Origin: an uncultured Bacilli bacterium
GTDB lineage: Bacteria; Bacillota_I; Bacilli_A; RF39; UBA660
NCBI GenBank assembly: GCA_910588195.1
Contig: CAJUPN010000023.1
Span: 1-6,297, forward strand
Direction of reading: 5' to 3'
Length of the DNA stretch: 6,297 nt
In this document: one piece after another, positions 1 to 6,290 of the stretch
Layout of the letters: each line of letters begins with the position of its first letter
Numbering within the stretch: position 1 is the first letter of the stretch
Made by a program: the position numbers and the translations under genes
Notes under the pieces: model-generated
The model's database searches: none
Told to the model about the DNA's origin: nothing
Seen by the model: only the letters and a program-made list of their open reading frames with translations

Positions 1-3000
1 TTTTATGACTGCCACTATATTTCCTTGACCATCTTTTGCATAGTCATAATCTATAATGCTTCCATCGGAGGCAATATATCTAACTCCTGCTATACCCATT
101 AAGTCATACATATATCTCAGTTTAATACCATTAGAGTAGTCTTCTCCCAATAGTTTAGACCCATCATAATAATATTTAACTTTAATACCACCAGAATTAT
201 CCTTAGTAACACGATTTCCTTGATAATTATAAGTGAAAAATGTATTTAAGTAAAAGCTTAATAAATTACCTCTCTCCCAACCTAATTTGTAGGAATTGCC
301 ATTTTTTATAATATGATGAGGAAGCAAATTGTTTTCATGATATTGTAATTCTTTTATTAGAGAACCATTTCTATAATATTTAGTTAAACGATTTAATTCA
401 TCATATTCATATTCTTTAACCTTCGTAGTACCTTGAAAAACCTTTGTCACTCTATTAATATCTTGACTATTATTATCTAAATAACTATATGTATTATCTA
501 TTCCTTGACGAGTATTATATTCTGTTTTTAGTCGATTCAATTTGTCATAAGAATATGAAATATCAGTATCTCCATTTTTGGTAGAATGAATTCTTCTAAT
601 ATTTTCATTCTCATCATAACTATAATCAAATTGATATGTACAATCTTTTATTTTATGAGTTGAATTTTGAACTAAATTAGAATAAAAGACAGTATTATCT
701 TTTGGAATAAAGTTGTATTCTAAAGAAGAATCACTATTATTTTTCTTTTTTACTACGCCTAATATATTATCATATTCATATGAGAACCCAAATTTTTTGA
801 CTTCTTTCCATTCATCTTTTCCATCATCTTTTTGATCATCATAAACAGATGTTTTAATTATTTGAGGAGCGGTATAAATATTATTCTTTTCAACAGAGGT
901 CTTATAATGTGTATTTCCAATAACATATTTGGTATTTTGCGAATCTAACTGTTGAATTCTTAAAATTTCTTTATCATTCTTTTCAATTTTATAACCACAA
1001 GCATCATTATTATTATCATACCAAAATGTTGTTTGAGTTCCATCCAAACTATCGTTGATATGTTTAATTTTTGCTATACTTTGACTTTCAGCTAATGGAG
1101 TAGAATAACTATTTGAATTAATGTGAGCATCTTGTTCTTGATATTCAAATTCAACTTTTTTAAAAAAGATATCGCTAAAAAAGATTTTTCTAGGTCTACC
1201 ATACTTATCCTTCTCAGTAGTGATTTTACAATTTGTCAAATGATTAATTTCTTCTTGTAAATCGCCACCATACGAACTACCATTAGGCGTAACAGATTTA
1301 GATTTCACATCAAGAATTTCTTTATTTTTTTCTATGTAATATTTCTTTATATTCCCATAAATATCATAATCAAAACCAAACCTATACTTTTCATTATCTG
1401 TAATTGCTTTAATTCTCCCAAGGGAATCATATTCAAAATGATGGTAAACCTTTTTATTGAAATCAAAGTTTATAGATTGCTCTTTTACACGATTTAATAA
1501 ATCATAAGAAAAATTTTGTGTATAATTATTTCCCACTTGTACAGAATCCACAGTGTTCAACATTTGCGAATTTTTTCTAATTTTCACAGATGAATTTTGA
1601 ACCTTTGTATCAATGACCATTTCACGGTTTTTTCCATTTTCAGATTCATCATCATATATATATCTAGTATAAAATCTTTTTTTACCAGATTTTACCTTAT
1701 TATCTGAACCAAAATCGTCCTCCAATGCAGTTGTAGTACTTATAAGATTACCATATAAGTCATATTCATTTACCGTTTTTTTCTTATAAGCATCAACTGT
1801 TTGTAAAATTCTTCCTTGATAATCGCTTACCGTTGAATTTTTACCACCAAAATATGATTTATTAATAGAAACTTCATTATACTCCTCAAGTTTTTTAGCA
1901 TAAAAATAGAAATATTTGCTTGTAACGCAACTATTATCTGAGGAATGTGTAATAAATTTAATTCCTGAATCAGAATAAATTTCATATTCATTCTTCATTC
2001 CAGTATAATCCATATTCTCATAAACTCTAAAATATACTTTTGTTACATTAGCTATTCTTTTTGTATTTCCACAATATACAAAATCAAATCCTGATTCTCC
2101 TCGAATCATTCTATTTTTGTAGGCAAATAAGATATCTGAATCAGTTAAAAAGTTTTCATGATCTAAAAGAATTGTTTGAGATCTGCCATTCGTTAATTGC
2201 AGTCTAACACTATAAAATTCTGAAATGGAAGGTTGGCTAGCATTAAAATTAGATATTTTTAATTTAGACATTTCACCTTCCTTAATTCTAAAGTCAGAAA
2301 CTTGATAAGTTCCTGTTCCATCCGTTAGAACTTTAATATATGCTGAATCAAAATCGTATGTCTTTGATTGATCATCATCTCGAATGGAAAAGGAAAGCGT
2401 TACATATTGCCATGCATTGTTTGCAGTTTTATCAATGAATATCTCTTTTTTTATCCAGTTCATATGAAATATTTCAAAAAAAACTTTCATATAAGAGGCA
2501 TTTGTACAAGAAACATTAATCCAAAAGGATGCTACAAAGTTAATATAATTTAATCCATCCTTATCTCTATATGCTTTTAGAGTTCTTCCTCCAGTAAAAA
2601 AACCGCAATCTCTATTATCCTTATCTAGACATTTAATGCTTTTACCAATGGTAGCAGTTACTATACTTTTATTATTAATAGTCTCTTGGTAATAGTCTTT
2701 GGGCATCTCATACATAATGGAGATTCCATTATCCTTTGTCAATGTTCTTAAATGGTTTCCTTCAACCTCAAAGACACCTGTAACAAATCCTTTTTTATTA
2801 TGATAATAGCGATATTCTATATCTTTATCACTTTTTATTGACGAATAACTTGAATAATGATTAAATGTGGTTTTTTCAATTATTGAACTATCTGATACTC
2901 CAAAACTATCATAACTTTCAAGAATAACAGTTTCATCCTGAAGTGTTTCAAAGGCAGATATTTCTCCCAAATGGTATAATCCATCATTACTAGTCTCTAC

Positions 3001-3957
3001 AATAAAATTTCCTTTTGCTTTTCTAACATTTTTAAAGCCGATTTCCGGTTCTACTGACGGAATAGGGATAGTTTCGCCCGAATATAAACCATCATTTAAT
3101 GCAGCAAATGAGCTTAAATAAAGCTTAGATATTCCTTTTTCAACAATGATCTTACTTGCATATGGCGTAAACTTTAATGCCAGTCCATTAGGTGTAGCTG
3201 TAGCAAAAATGAGATTATCGCTTGAATCATATTTAAATAAGGCAACTTGAGATAAAGCATTGTTAATAAAATGATAGTTTGACTTTAAATTTGTTCCAAT
3301 ATATGAATAGTAAATACTCTCAAGTTCTATACCCAGACTAATTAATGAGATTTTATAAAGTAGTGAATTTTTATATTCAAATCTAAAATATCGTTCTCTT
3401 TTTCCTATACTTCTACTATCATAGAATTTTATAGGACGTCCTAAATTATCTAATTCAATATGCTTTATAATAGTATTTGGGTTTCCCTCTATAGATAATT
3501 TAATTAAATTACCTGCTGAATTAAAATCATAAACATTATTTTGTGCATCTTGAATTTGATATGAGTTGTAAGAAGTAACTAATGTCATTCCGTTTCCCAG
3601 GGTATCTAGGTAACGATTGCCATCATATTTTACAAATCTATGAATGTAACCATCCCCATCTAAATATAAGTAATCACCGACATTAAACCCTTCTAATCTC
3701 ATACTTGAATCATAAGGTTTTATATATTGCTGAATATTTAATTTCCAATTGGTACCTACTCCTGTATCAACAATATGACAATAATTATTGTAAATATGAG
3801 AAAGCCCCATCTTAAAGGTTCCTTCTCCCATTTCCATATCCGTATGTCTAAAAATTAGTTCAGCAACAGAAGCATTTACACTAGCTGTACCTGCATCTGA
3901 AATAAAGTCAATATAAGAATGAGCCGCATAAGTTATTTTTGAATTTTTAAATTGCAT
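1..3957 (-). CDS. Rhs/YD-repeat protein, 3' end beyond the window (1319 codons visible)
   Basis: The frame is open from the ATG at 3957 to base 1 with no stop (checked codon by codon). The C-terminus lies outside. Residues about 30-130 resemble the entry region of YD-repeat shell proteins: GTFKMGLSHIYNNY, then GTNWKLNIQQYI and YLYLDGDGYIHRF. Residues about 437-560 have no YD motifs and look like a beta-rich carbohydrate-binding-type insert. YD motifs then recur: NEYDLYGNL (730), SYDLLNRV (817), FEYDSLGRI (841), FDYDIYGNI (862), YSYDKLNRL (about 1136), YEYDELNRL (1183). Near the edge, YYYDGSKLLGE and YMYDLMGIAGVRY, followed by a GQGNIVAV segment, match the opening of the Rhs-associated core. 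In known relatives this shell encloses a variable C-terminal toxin; none is visible here. There is no signal peptide or membrane segment. The start lies one base after the holin stop. GAAGGG (3971-3976) is 13 nt upstream, rather far for a ribosome binding site, so coupling to holin translation is likely. Family call is strong; function as a toxin is inferred. Confidence 0.93.
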   Translation of the reverse strand, partial: MQFKNSKITYAAHSYIDFISDAGTASVNASVAELIFRHTDMEMGEGTFKMGLSHIYNNYCHIVDTGVGTNWKLNIQQYIKPYDSSMRLEGFNVGDYLYLDGDGYIHRFVKYDGNRYLDTLGNGMTLVTSYNSYQIQDAQNNVYDFNSAGNLIKLSIEGNPNTIIKHIELDNLGRPIKFYDSRSIGKRERYFRFEYKNSLLYKISLISLGIELESIYYSYIGTNLKSNYHFINNALSQVALFKYDSSDNLIFATATPNGLALKFTPYASKIIVEKGISKLYLSSFAALNDGLYSGETIPIPSVEPEIGFKNVRKAKGNFIVETSNDGLYHLGEISAFETLQDETVILESYDSFGVSDSSIIEKTTFNHYSSYSSIKSDKDIEYRYYHNKKGFVTGVFEVEGNHLRTLTKDNGISIMYEMPKDYYQETINNKSIVTATIGKSIKCLDKDNRDCGFFTGGRTLKAYRDKDGLNYINFVASFWINVSCTNASYMKVFFEIFHMNWIKKEIFIDKTANNAWQYVTLSFSIRDDDQSKTYDFDSAYIKVLTDGTGTYQVSDFRIKEGEMSKLKISNFNASQPSISEFYSVRLQLTNGRSQTILLDHENFLTDSDILFAYKNRMIRGESGFDFVYCGNTKRIANVTKVYFRVYENMDYTGMKNEYEIYSDSGIKFITHSSDNSCVTSKYFYFYAKKLEEYNEVSINKSYFGGKNSTVSDYQGRILQTVDAYKKKTVNEYDLYGNLISTTTALEDDFGSDNKVKSGKKRFYTRYIYDDESENGKNREMVIDTKVQNSSVKIRKNSQMLNTVDSVQVGNNYTQNFSYDLLNRVKEQSINFDFNKKVYHHFEYDSLGRIKAITDNEKYRFGFDYDIYGNIKKYYIEKNKEILDVKSKSVTPNGSSYGGDLQEEINHLTNCKITTEKDKYGRPRKIFFSDIFFKKVEFEYQEQDAHINSNSYSTPLAESQSIAKIKHINDSLDGTQTTFWYDNNNDACGYKIEKNDKEILRIQQLDSQNTKYVIGNTHYKTSVEKNNIYTAPQIIKTSVYDDQKDDGKDEWKEVKKFGFSYEYDNILGVVKKKNNSDSSLEYNFIPKDNTVFYSNLVQNSTHKIKDCTYQFDYSYDENENIRRIHSTKNGDTDISYSYDKLNRLKTEYNTRQGIDNTYSYLDNNSQDINRVTKVFQGTTKVKEYEYDELNRLTKYYRNGSLIKELQYHENNLLPHHIIKNGNSYKLGWERGNLLSFYLNTFFTYNYQGNRVTKDNSGGIKVKYYYDGSKLLGEDYSNGIKLRYMYDLMGIAGVRYIASDGSIIDYDYAKDGQGNIVAVIK

Positions 3958-3958
3958 A

Positions 3959-4390
3959 TTAATTTCTCATCCCTTCAATAATATTTTTTATTTTTTGTTC
4001 AATTTGCTTTTTAGAATCATTTTCTATTTCATCTTGAACAACTTCTTTGTTAATAGTAACATCTTTAACATTAACAACTTTAGTTAAAGTCACAAGCTCC
4101 TCAATCCTATTAGAAGCCTCTTCTTGATTAAATTTAATATGATTTTCTAATGCAAATTGATTTAGTTTTGTCATTACATATTCTTTTTTCTCAGCACCAC
4201 TATAATTAGAAAACTTTTCTGCTTCTGTTATACAAGGAATAATTTCCCTAGTAATTTGTTCTGTTTTTTCTAATACTCGCTTAAGTTTTTTATTTTTAAC
4301 AAACTTTTGCAAGAAAACAACCGTTGTGCACAATAAAGTTAACGTAGGTGCTAAAATAGAAAGATATAAATGTATATTTTCTGGATTCAT
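3959..4390 (-). CDS. LLH-family-like phage holin, one N-terminal membrane segment
   Basis: The product has 143 residues. Residues about 7-29 form a single hydrophobic segment (IHLYLSILAPTLTLLCTTVV), followed by a basic stretch (KNKKLKR, 32-38) and then a charged, mainly helical tail. Residues 50-107, with IIPCITEAEKF, GAEKKEYVMTKLNQFA and a late helix, follow the layout of LLH-type holins: a short N-terminal anchor, then a helix with an acidic AE pair, then a G-x-x-K-x-x-Y-V segment. Holins of phages assemble in the cytoplasmic membrane and time lysis or release of cytoplasmic proteins. AAAGGAAG lies about 7 nt before the ATG. The gene follows a terminator and overlaps functionally with the Rhs gene, whose ATG is one base past this stop. 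No endolysin is adjacent in the window. It could instead be a membrane-anchored accessory protein; the family assignment rests on pattern recognition only. Confidence 0.62.
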   Translation of the reverse strand: MNPENIHLYLSILAPTLTLLCTTVVFLQKFVKNKKLKRVLEKTEQITREIIPCITEAEKFSNYSGAEKKEYVMTKLNQFALENHIKFNQEEASNRIEELVTLTKVVNVKDVTINKEVVQDEIENDSKKQIEQKIKNIIEGMRN

Positions 4391-4409
4391 TCTTTTCTTC
4401 CTTTCTTTT

Positions 4410-4457
4410 AAAAAATAAGGTCATAGTTTCTTAGATAAAAGACATCTATGACCTTAT
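4410..4457 (-). terminator. Intrinsic terminator between glycosyltransferase and holin genes
   Basis: A perfect 12-bp inverted repeat pairs ATAAGGTCATAG (4415-4426) with CTATGACCTTAT (4446-4457) around a 19-nt loop. On the minus strand it is followed by a T run (4414-4410). It starts 3 nt after the glycosyltransferase stop, so it ends that unit or lowers expression of the downstream holin and Rhs genes. No convincing separate promoter for the holin was found. Confidence 0.8.
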
Positions 4458-4460
4458 GCA

Positions 4461-5165
4461 CTATATGATTATTGCTGTATTCCCACAAACTGTTTTTTCT
4501 GTTTTTGAGAATGTCTGAAATAAGGCACATTGATGGTCAAAAGATACATCGGGATTGCCATTTGCAACAATTCTCACAAACAACTGTTCACTATTCCAAG
4601 GATTCATAATATCTTTTCTTTGCGTTGTTATTAACACTTCTTTATAAAATTTTAATAAATCTTGTGTTTTTCCAAAAACAACCCCTGCATTTAAATATTT
4701 GAATTCTCCTAATGAATCTCTATTTTCAATAATGTCAATTTCCATGTTTGGATGATTGTTTTTTGTTGCATTAAATAATATTTTAGTGTTTAAATGTTCA
4801 AATTTTTGAATAAATGTTTCATCCAAATTCTTAAAGAATAGAACATCGTATCCATCAACTAATAGACAATACTCTGAGGTTGTTTGTTCTAGAGCTCCTA
4901 CATAGTATTTAATTTTATCAATGTTTGTCCATTCCTCTACTCCCTCAGGACAAGCATTAATATATGGCATATTACTTAGTTCTAATTGTAAAGCTGTAAT
5001 TGCCTTATTTTTATTTGTAAATGTTGTAATTACAGATATACGTGGACTAATTTCTATTCTATTGGCACTATATTCTTCTATAATATCCATAGACTTTTTC
5101 ATGGCATTACCTTGAAAATGTCCAACATATACCTCATTTCCTGTATGACTTAAAATTTTTGTCAT
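4461..5165 (-). CDS. PLOD/GT25-like glycosyltransferase (234 residues)
   Basis: This is a soluble protein resembling the glycosyltransferase domain of procollagen lysyl hydroxylase 3. Segments align in order by eye: a first strand RISVITTF (42-49); LLVDGYDVLF (101-110), like human LFVDSYDVIL, giving a DxxD metal site at D104 and D107; KILFNAT (128-134), like RLLFSAE; YLNAGVVFG (157-165), like FLNSGGFIG; SEQLFVRI (192-199), like DDQLFYTR; and FDHQCALFQTF (209-219), like LDHKSRIFQNL, with H211 as the third metal ligand. The lysyl hydroxylase part is absent. The likely reaction is transfer of a sugar from a UDP-sugar to a protein or glycan; the acceptor is unknown. The open frame extends to 5213, but the ATG at 5165 is chosen because GGAAGGAG lies 8 nt upstream and the longer form would overlap the upstream gene. 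It sits 19 nt downstream of the tail protein gene, so the two are probably one operon. Known: PLOD-type GT domains also occur in giant viruses. Inferred: it decorates the tail protein or a surface structure. Confidence 0.82.
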   Translation of the reverse strand: MTKILSHTGNEVYVGHFQGNAMKKSMDIIEEYSANRIEISPRISVITTFTNKNKAITALQLELSNMPYINACPEGVEEWTNIDKIKYYVGALEQTTSEYCLLVDGYDVLFFKNLDETFIQKFEHLNTKILFNATKNNHPNMEIDIIENRDSLGEFKYLNAGVVFGKTQDLLKFYKEVLITTQRKDIMNPWNSEQLFVRIVANGNPDVSFDHQCALFQTFSKTEKTVCGNTAIII

Positions 5166-5173
5166 TGTACTTT

Positions 5174-5181
5174 CTCCTTCC
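5174..5181 (-). promoter_or_regulatory. Ribosome binding site fixing the glycosyltransferase start
   Basis: GGAAGGAG on the minus strand lies 8 nt before the ATG at 5165, between the stop of the tail protein gene (5185) and the glycosyltransferase. It supports the 234-residue start over an in-frame ATG at 5213 that lies inside the upstream gene; an ATG at 5183 overlaps this site and has no Shine-Dalgarno of its own. Confidence 0.8.
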
Positions 5182-5184
5182 ATT

Positions 5185-5541
5185 TTATGTTCCACTTGAA
5201 CCAGAACCACCACCTGTAGATGGGTTATTAATCTTTGTGTGTCCTAAAGCTATTAAAACATTCCATACAAATTCTGTTGTAGCAACTTTTGTGCTAGAAT
5301 CATACACAGCTTGAGTTTGTGAAGTTGGTCCAATTGCAGAAACTACAGACTTCACTGCATTTTTAATTTCTGCATTAAGTGTATCTGCATTTAAAGCTGT
5401 TCCCTCTACACTAACTCTGCCCTCTGCTCGTTCAACGTCTACTGTCAAACTCACTATATTCCCACTCGAATCTTTTACTATATCGCGAACAATTAGTTTC
5501 TTACGATTCAAATGTTCTGCTTGTCTGTTTTGAAAAGCCAT
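5185..5541 (-). CDS. Small phage tail-fibre/appendage-like protein
   Basis: The 118-residue product has three parts. Residues 1-45 (MAFQNRQAEHLNRKKLIV, then a strand-rich SSGNIVSLTVDVERAEG) resemble the N-terminus of Firmicute phage appendage proteins. EGTALNADTLNAEI (47-60) is the EGT-x-LNA-x-xLN pattern seen in phage tail and baseplate-distal proteins. VYDSSTKVATTEFVWN (79-94) matches the S-x-K-V-A-T-T-x-F-V motif of tail fibres. The C-terminus is a low-complexity Gly/Ser tail (STGGGSGSSGT, 108-118). It is much shorter than most fibres, so it may be a connector, a fibre remnant or a bound accessory. AGGAGG (5548-5553) lies 6 nt before the ATG, an excellent ribosome site. It probably shares a transcript with the glycosyltransferase gene 19 nt downstream. 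A free-standing GSSG-rich tail beside a glycosyltransferase makes it a candidate acceptor, which is inference. Confidence 0.72.
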   Translation of the reverse strand: MAFQNRQAEHLNRKKLIVRDIVKDSSGNIVSLTVDVERAEGRVSVEGTALNADTLNAEIKNAVKSVVSAIGPTSQTQAVYDSSTKVATTEFVWNVLIALGHTKINNPSTGGGSGSSGT

Positions 5542-5616
5542 ATTTATCCTCCTATTTATATTCGTAATTTAAGATCTTATTTTACAATTGTACTAGTAGC
5601 TACCTAATACATTTCT

Positions 5617-5645
5617 ATTGTAAATAGGATTCTATTAAATGAAAA
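5617..5645 (-). promoter_or_regulatory. Candidate sigma-A promoter for the tail protein and glycosyltransferase genes
   Basis: On the minus strand, TTTTCA (5640-5645) and TACAAT (5617-5622) are separated by 17 nt. The -10 box differs from consensus at one position; the -35 is weaker. The spacer contains a short inverted repeat, AATAG (5632-5636 read on the minus strand) and CTATT, which could be an operator or chance in AT-rich DNA. The expected leader to the ATG at 5541 is about 70 nt. Confidence 0.4.
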
Positions 5646-5663
5646 TACCCCAATTTGGGTATT
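5634..5663 (-). terminator. Weak hairpin terminator after the 104-residue gene
   Basis: AATACCC (5644-5650) pairs with GGGTATT (5657-5663), a 7-bp stem with a 6-nt loop. On the minus strand the stem is followed by TTTC ATTTAAT, an imperfect T tract. It lies 10 nt after the stop at 5674 and overlaps the -35 of the next candidate promoter, so termination may be partial. Confidence 0.5.
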
Positions 5664-5673
5664 GACAACAATA

Positions 5674-5988
5674 TTATTTTATGATAATAAGATTTTTCAG
5701 TTTTTCATACTTTGGTAGACTTAACATCTTAGAAATAAAATTTTCATATTTCTCCATAAACTTTATTACACCTTTAATATTAATAGCTGCATATTCACTA
5801 ATCTTTGCATATGACATATAACTTTTGGAATTTAGGCACTCAAAAATTATAGTATACATATTATCACAATTAAATAAATCATATTTATAAAAGAAGTCCT
5901 TTATTTCTTCTTTAAATTGTATAAATAAATCTATATTTTCTGCAAGACAATTTTCTTTCAGTAAGTCCATAGTATTTTTTCTTTTCAT
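5674..5988 (-). CDS. Hypothetical protein, 104 residues
   Basis: I do not recognise this family. The product is lysine-, phenylalanine- and tyrosine-rich and looks mostly helical: an amphipathic N-terminal half (MDLLKENCLAENIDLFIQFKEEI region), a central CDNMYTIIFECLN segment with cysteines at 41 and 51, a possible small helix-turn-helix-like stretch at about 58-80 (YMSYAKISEYAAINIKGVIKF), and a basic hydrophobic C-terminus ending LIIIK. There is no signal peptide and no clear membrane segment. The start is supported by AAGGGAG, which ends 8 nt before the ATG at 5988. The gene is bounded by a strong terminator upstream (6022-6065) and a weaker one downstream, and no good promoter is seen in the 35 nt between the upstream terminator and the ribosome site. 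It may therefore be read only when the upstream terminator is bypassed. A regulatory or accessory role is possible but unproven. Confidence 0.7.
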   Translation of the reverse strand: MKRKNTMDLLKENCLAENIDLFIQFKEEIKDFFYKYDLFNCDNMYTIIFECLNSKSYMSYAKISEYAAINIKGVIKFMEKYENFISKMLSLPKYEKLKNLIIIK

Positions 5989-6021
5989 TATCCCATCTCC
6001 CTTCTTACTCTAATCAAGACC

Positions 6022-6065
6022 AAAAAAGGGCAAAAACAGTACTCTTAAGTACCATTTTTGCCCTT
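6022..6065 (-). terminator. Long hairpin terminator or attenuator ahead of the 104-residue gene
   Basis: AAGGGCAAAAA (6026-6036) pairs with TTTTTGCCCTT (6055-6065), and an inner GTACT/AGTAC stem closes a CTTA loop, with one small internal mismatch between the two. On the minus strand the stem runs into TTTT (6025-6022). This is the strongest hairpin in the window. The opposite strand carries TTCCTTTTAT, so weak bidirectional action is possible. It begins 4 nt after the second micro-ORF stop and ends 34 nt before the 104-residue gene. Confidence 0.85.
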
Positions 6066-6069
6066 CCTT

Positions 6070-6111
6070 TTATTTGCAACTTAACGATGTTTTATAAAAA
6101 AACAATTTCAT
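6070..6111 (-). CDS. Candidate 13-residue peptide ORF (second of a coupled pair)
   Basis: The frame encodes MKLFFYKTSLSCK and stops with TAA 4 nt before the terminator stem. Its ATG overlaps the upstream micro-ORF stop as ATGA, the usual geometry for translational coupling; it has no good ribosome site of its own. The peptide is short, basic and aromatic, with one cysteine near the end. Nothing identifies it, and it may be chance. Confidence 0.3.
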   Translation of the reverse strand: MKLFFYKTSLSCK

Positions 6112-6149
6112 AATAACAATCTATTTATTAATTTCTTCAACTCCTTCAT
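6108..6149 (-). CDS. Candidate 13-residue leader peptide with strong ribosome site
   Basis: The frame encodes MKELKKLINRLLL and stops at TGA. It has a near-ideal GGGAGG (6158-6163) 8 nt before the ATG and a good promoter just upstream, which is more than chance usually gives a 13-codon frame. The peptide is cationic and leucine-rich, ending in three leucines coded TTG TTA TTA. It could be an attenuation leader for the 104-residue gene, a small membrane-active peptide, or the remnant start of a longer lost gene. No database match was made. Confidence 0.5.
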   Translation of the reverse strand: MKELKKLINRLLL

Positions 6150-6157
6150 TACTATAT

Positions 6158-6163
6158 CCTCCC
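6158..6163 (-). promoter_or_regulatory. Ribosome binding site of the 13-residue ORF
   Basis: GGGAGG on the minus strand, 8 nt before the ATG at 6149. It is the main evidence that this very short frame is translated. Confidence 0.65.
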
Positions 6164-6175
6164 TTCTCGGATGTA

Positions 6176-6204
6176 ATCATACCATTTATTGCAAATTTTG
6201 TAAA
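6176..6204 (-). promoter_or_regulatory. Sigma-A promoter with extended -10 driving the micro-ORFs
   Basis: TTTACA (6199-6204) and TATGAT (6176-6181) are separated by exactly 17 nt on the minus strand, and TGG precedes the -10, giving an extended -10 TGn motif. Both boxes are close to consensus. The transcript would start near 6169, giving a leader of about 20 nt before the ATG at 6149. This is the best promoter in the window. Confidence 0.72.
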
Positions 6205-6235
6205 ATATTCGCGAAAAAGAGAGAATTTTTAAGAA

Positions 6236-6290
6236 AAATAAAAAGGGGCTGTGAAAAAACCTAACTATTAAAAAGTTAGTTTTTCACAGC
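6236..6290 (-). terminator. Intrinsic terminator of a gene to the right of the window
   Basis: GCTGTGAAAAAA plus CTAAC (6248-6265) pairs with GTTAG and TTTTTCACAGC (6275-6290), with a 2-nt bulge and a 9-nt loop. On the minus strand it is followed by CCCC and TTTTTATTTTT. It insulates the micro-ORF promoter from the gene outside the window. Confidence 0.82.

Noticed and set aside
2368..2553. Plus-strand open frame of 61 codons
   Set aside because: It lies wholly inside the Rhs gene on the opposite strand, has no ribosome site and gives a low-complexity product; it is a shadow.
4391..4500. Possible holin promoter TTTGTG-18-TATAGT before the glycosyltransferase stop
   Set aside because: The -35 matches consensus poorly and it lies upstream of the terminator; such matches are expected by chance in AT-rich DNA.
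4921..5115. Plus-strand open frame of 64 codons, hydrophobic product
   Set aside because: It is antisense to the glycosyltransferase coding region and has no promoter or ribosome site; its hydrophobicity comes from the opposite-strand codons.
5166..5213. Longer glycosyltransferase start (250 residues)
   Set aside because: It would overlap the tail protein gene by 29 nt and its extra residues (MVVLVQVEHK...) are a frame-shifted reading of the Gly/Ser tail; the ATG at 5165 has a strong ribosome site.
5585..5610. Short palindromes (ACAATTGT, GTAGCTAC) in the leader of the tail protein gene
   Set aside because: Eight-base palindromes are common by chance; no repeated copy or known operator is recognisable.
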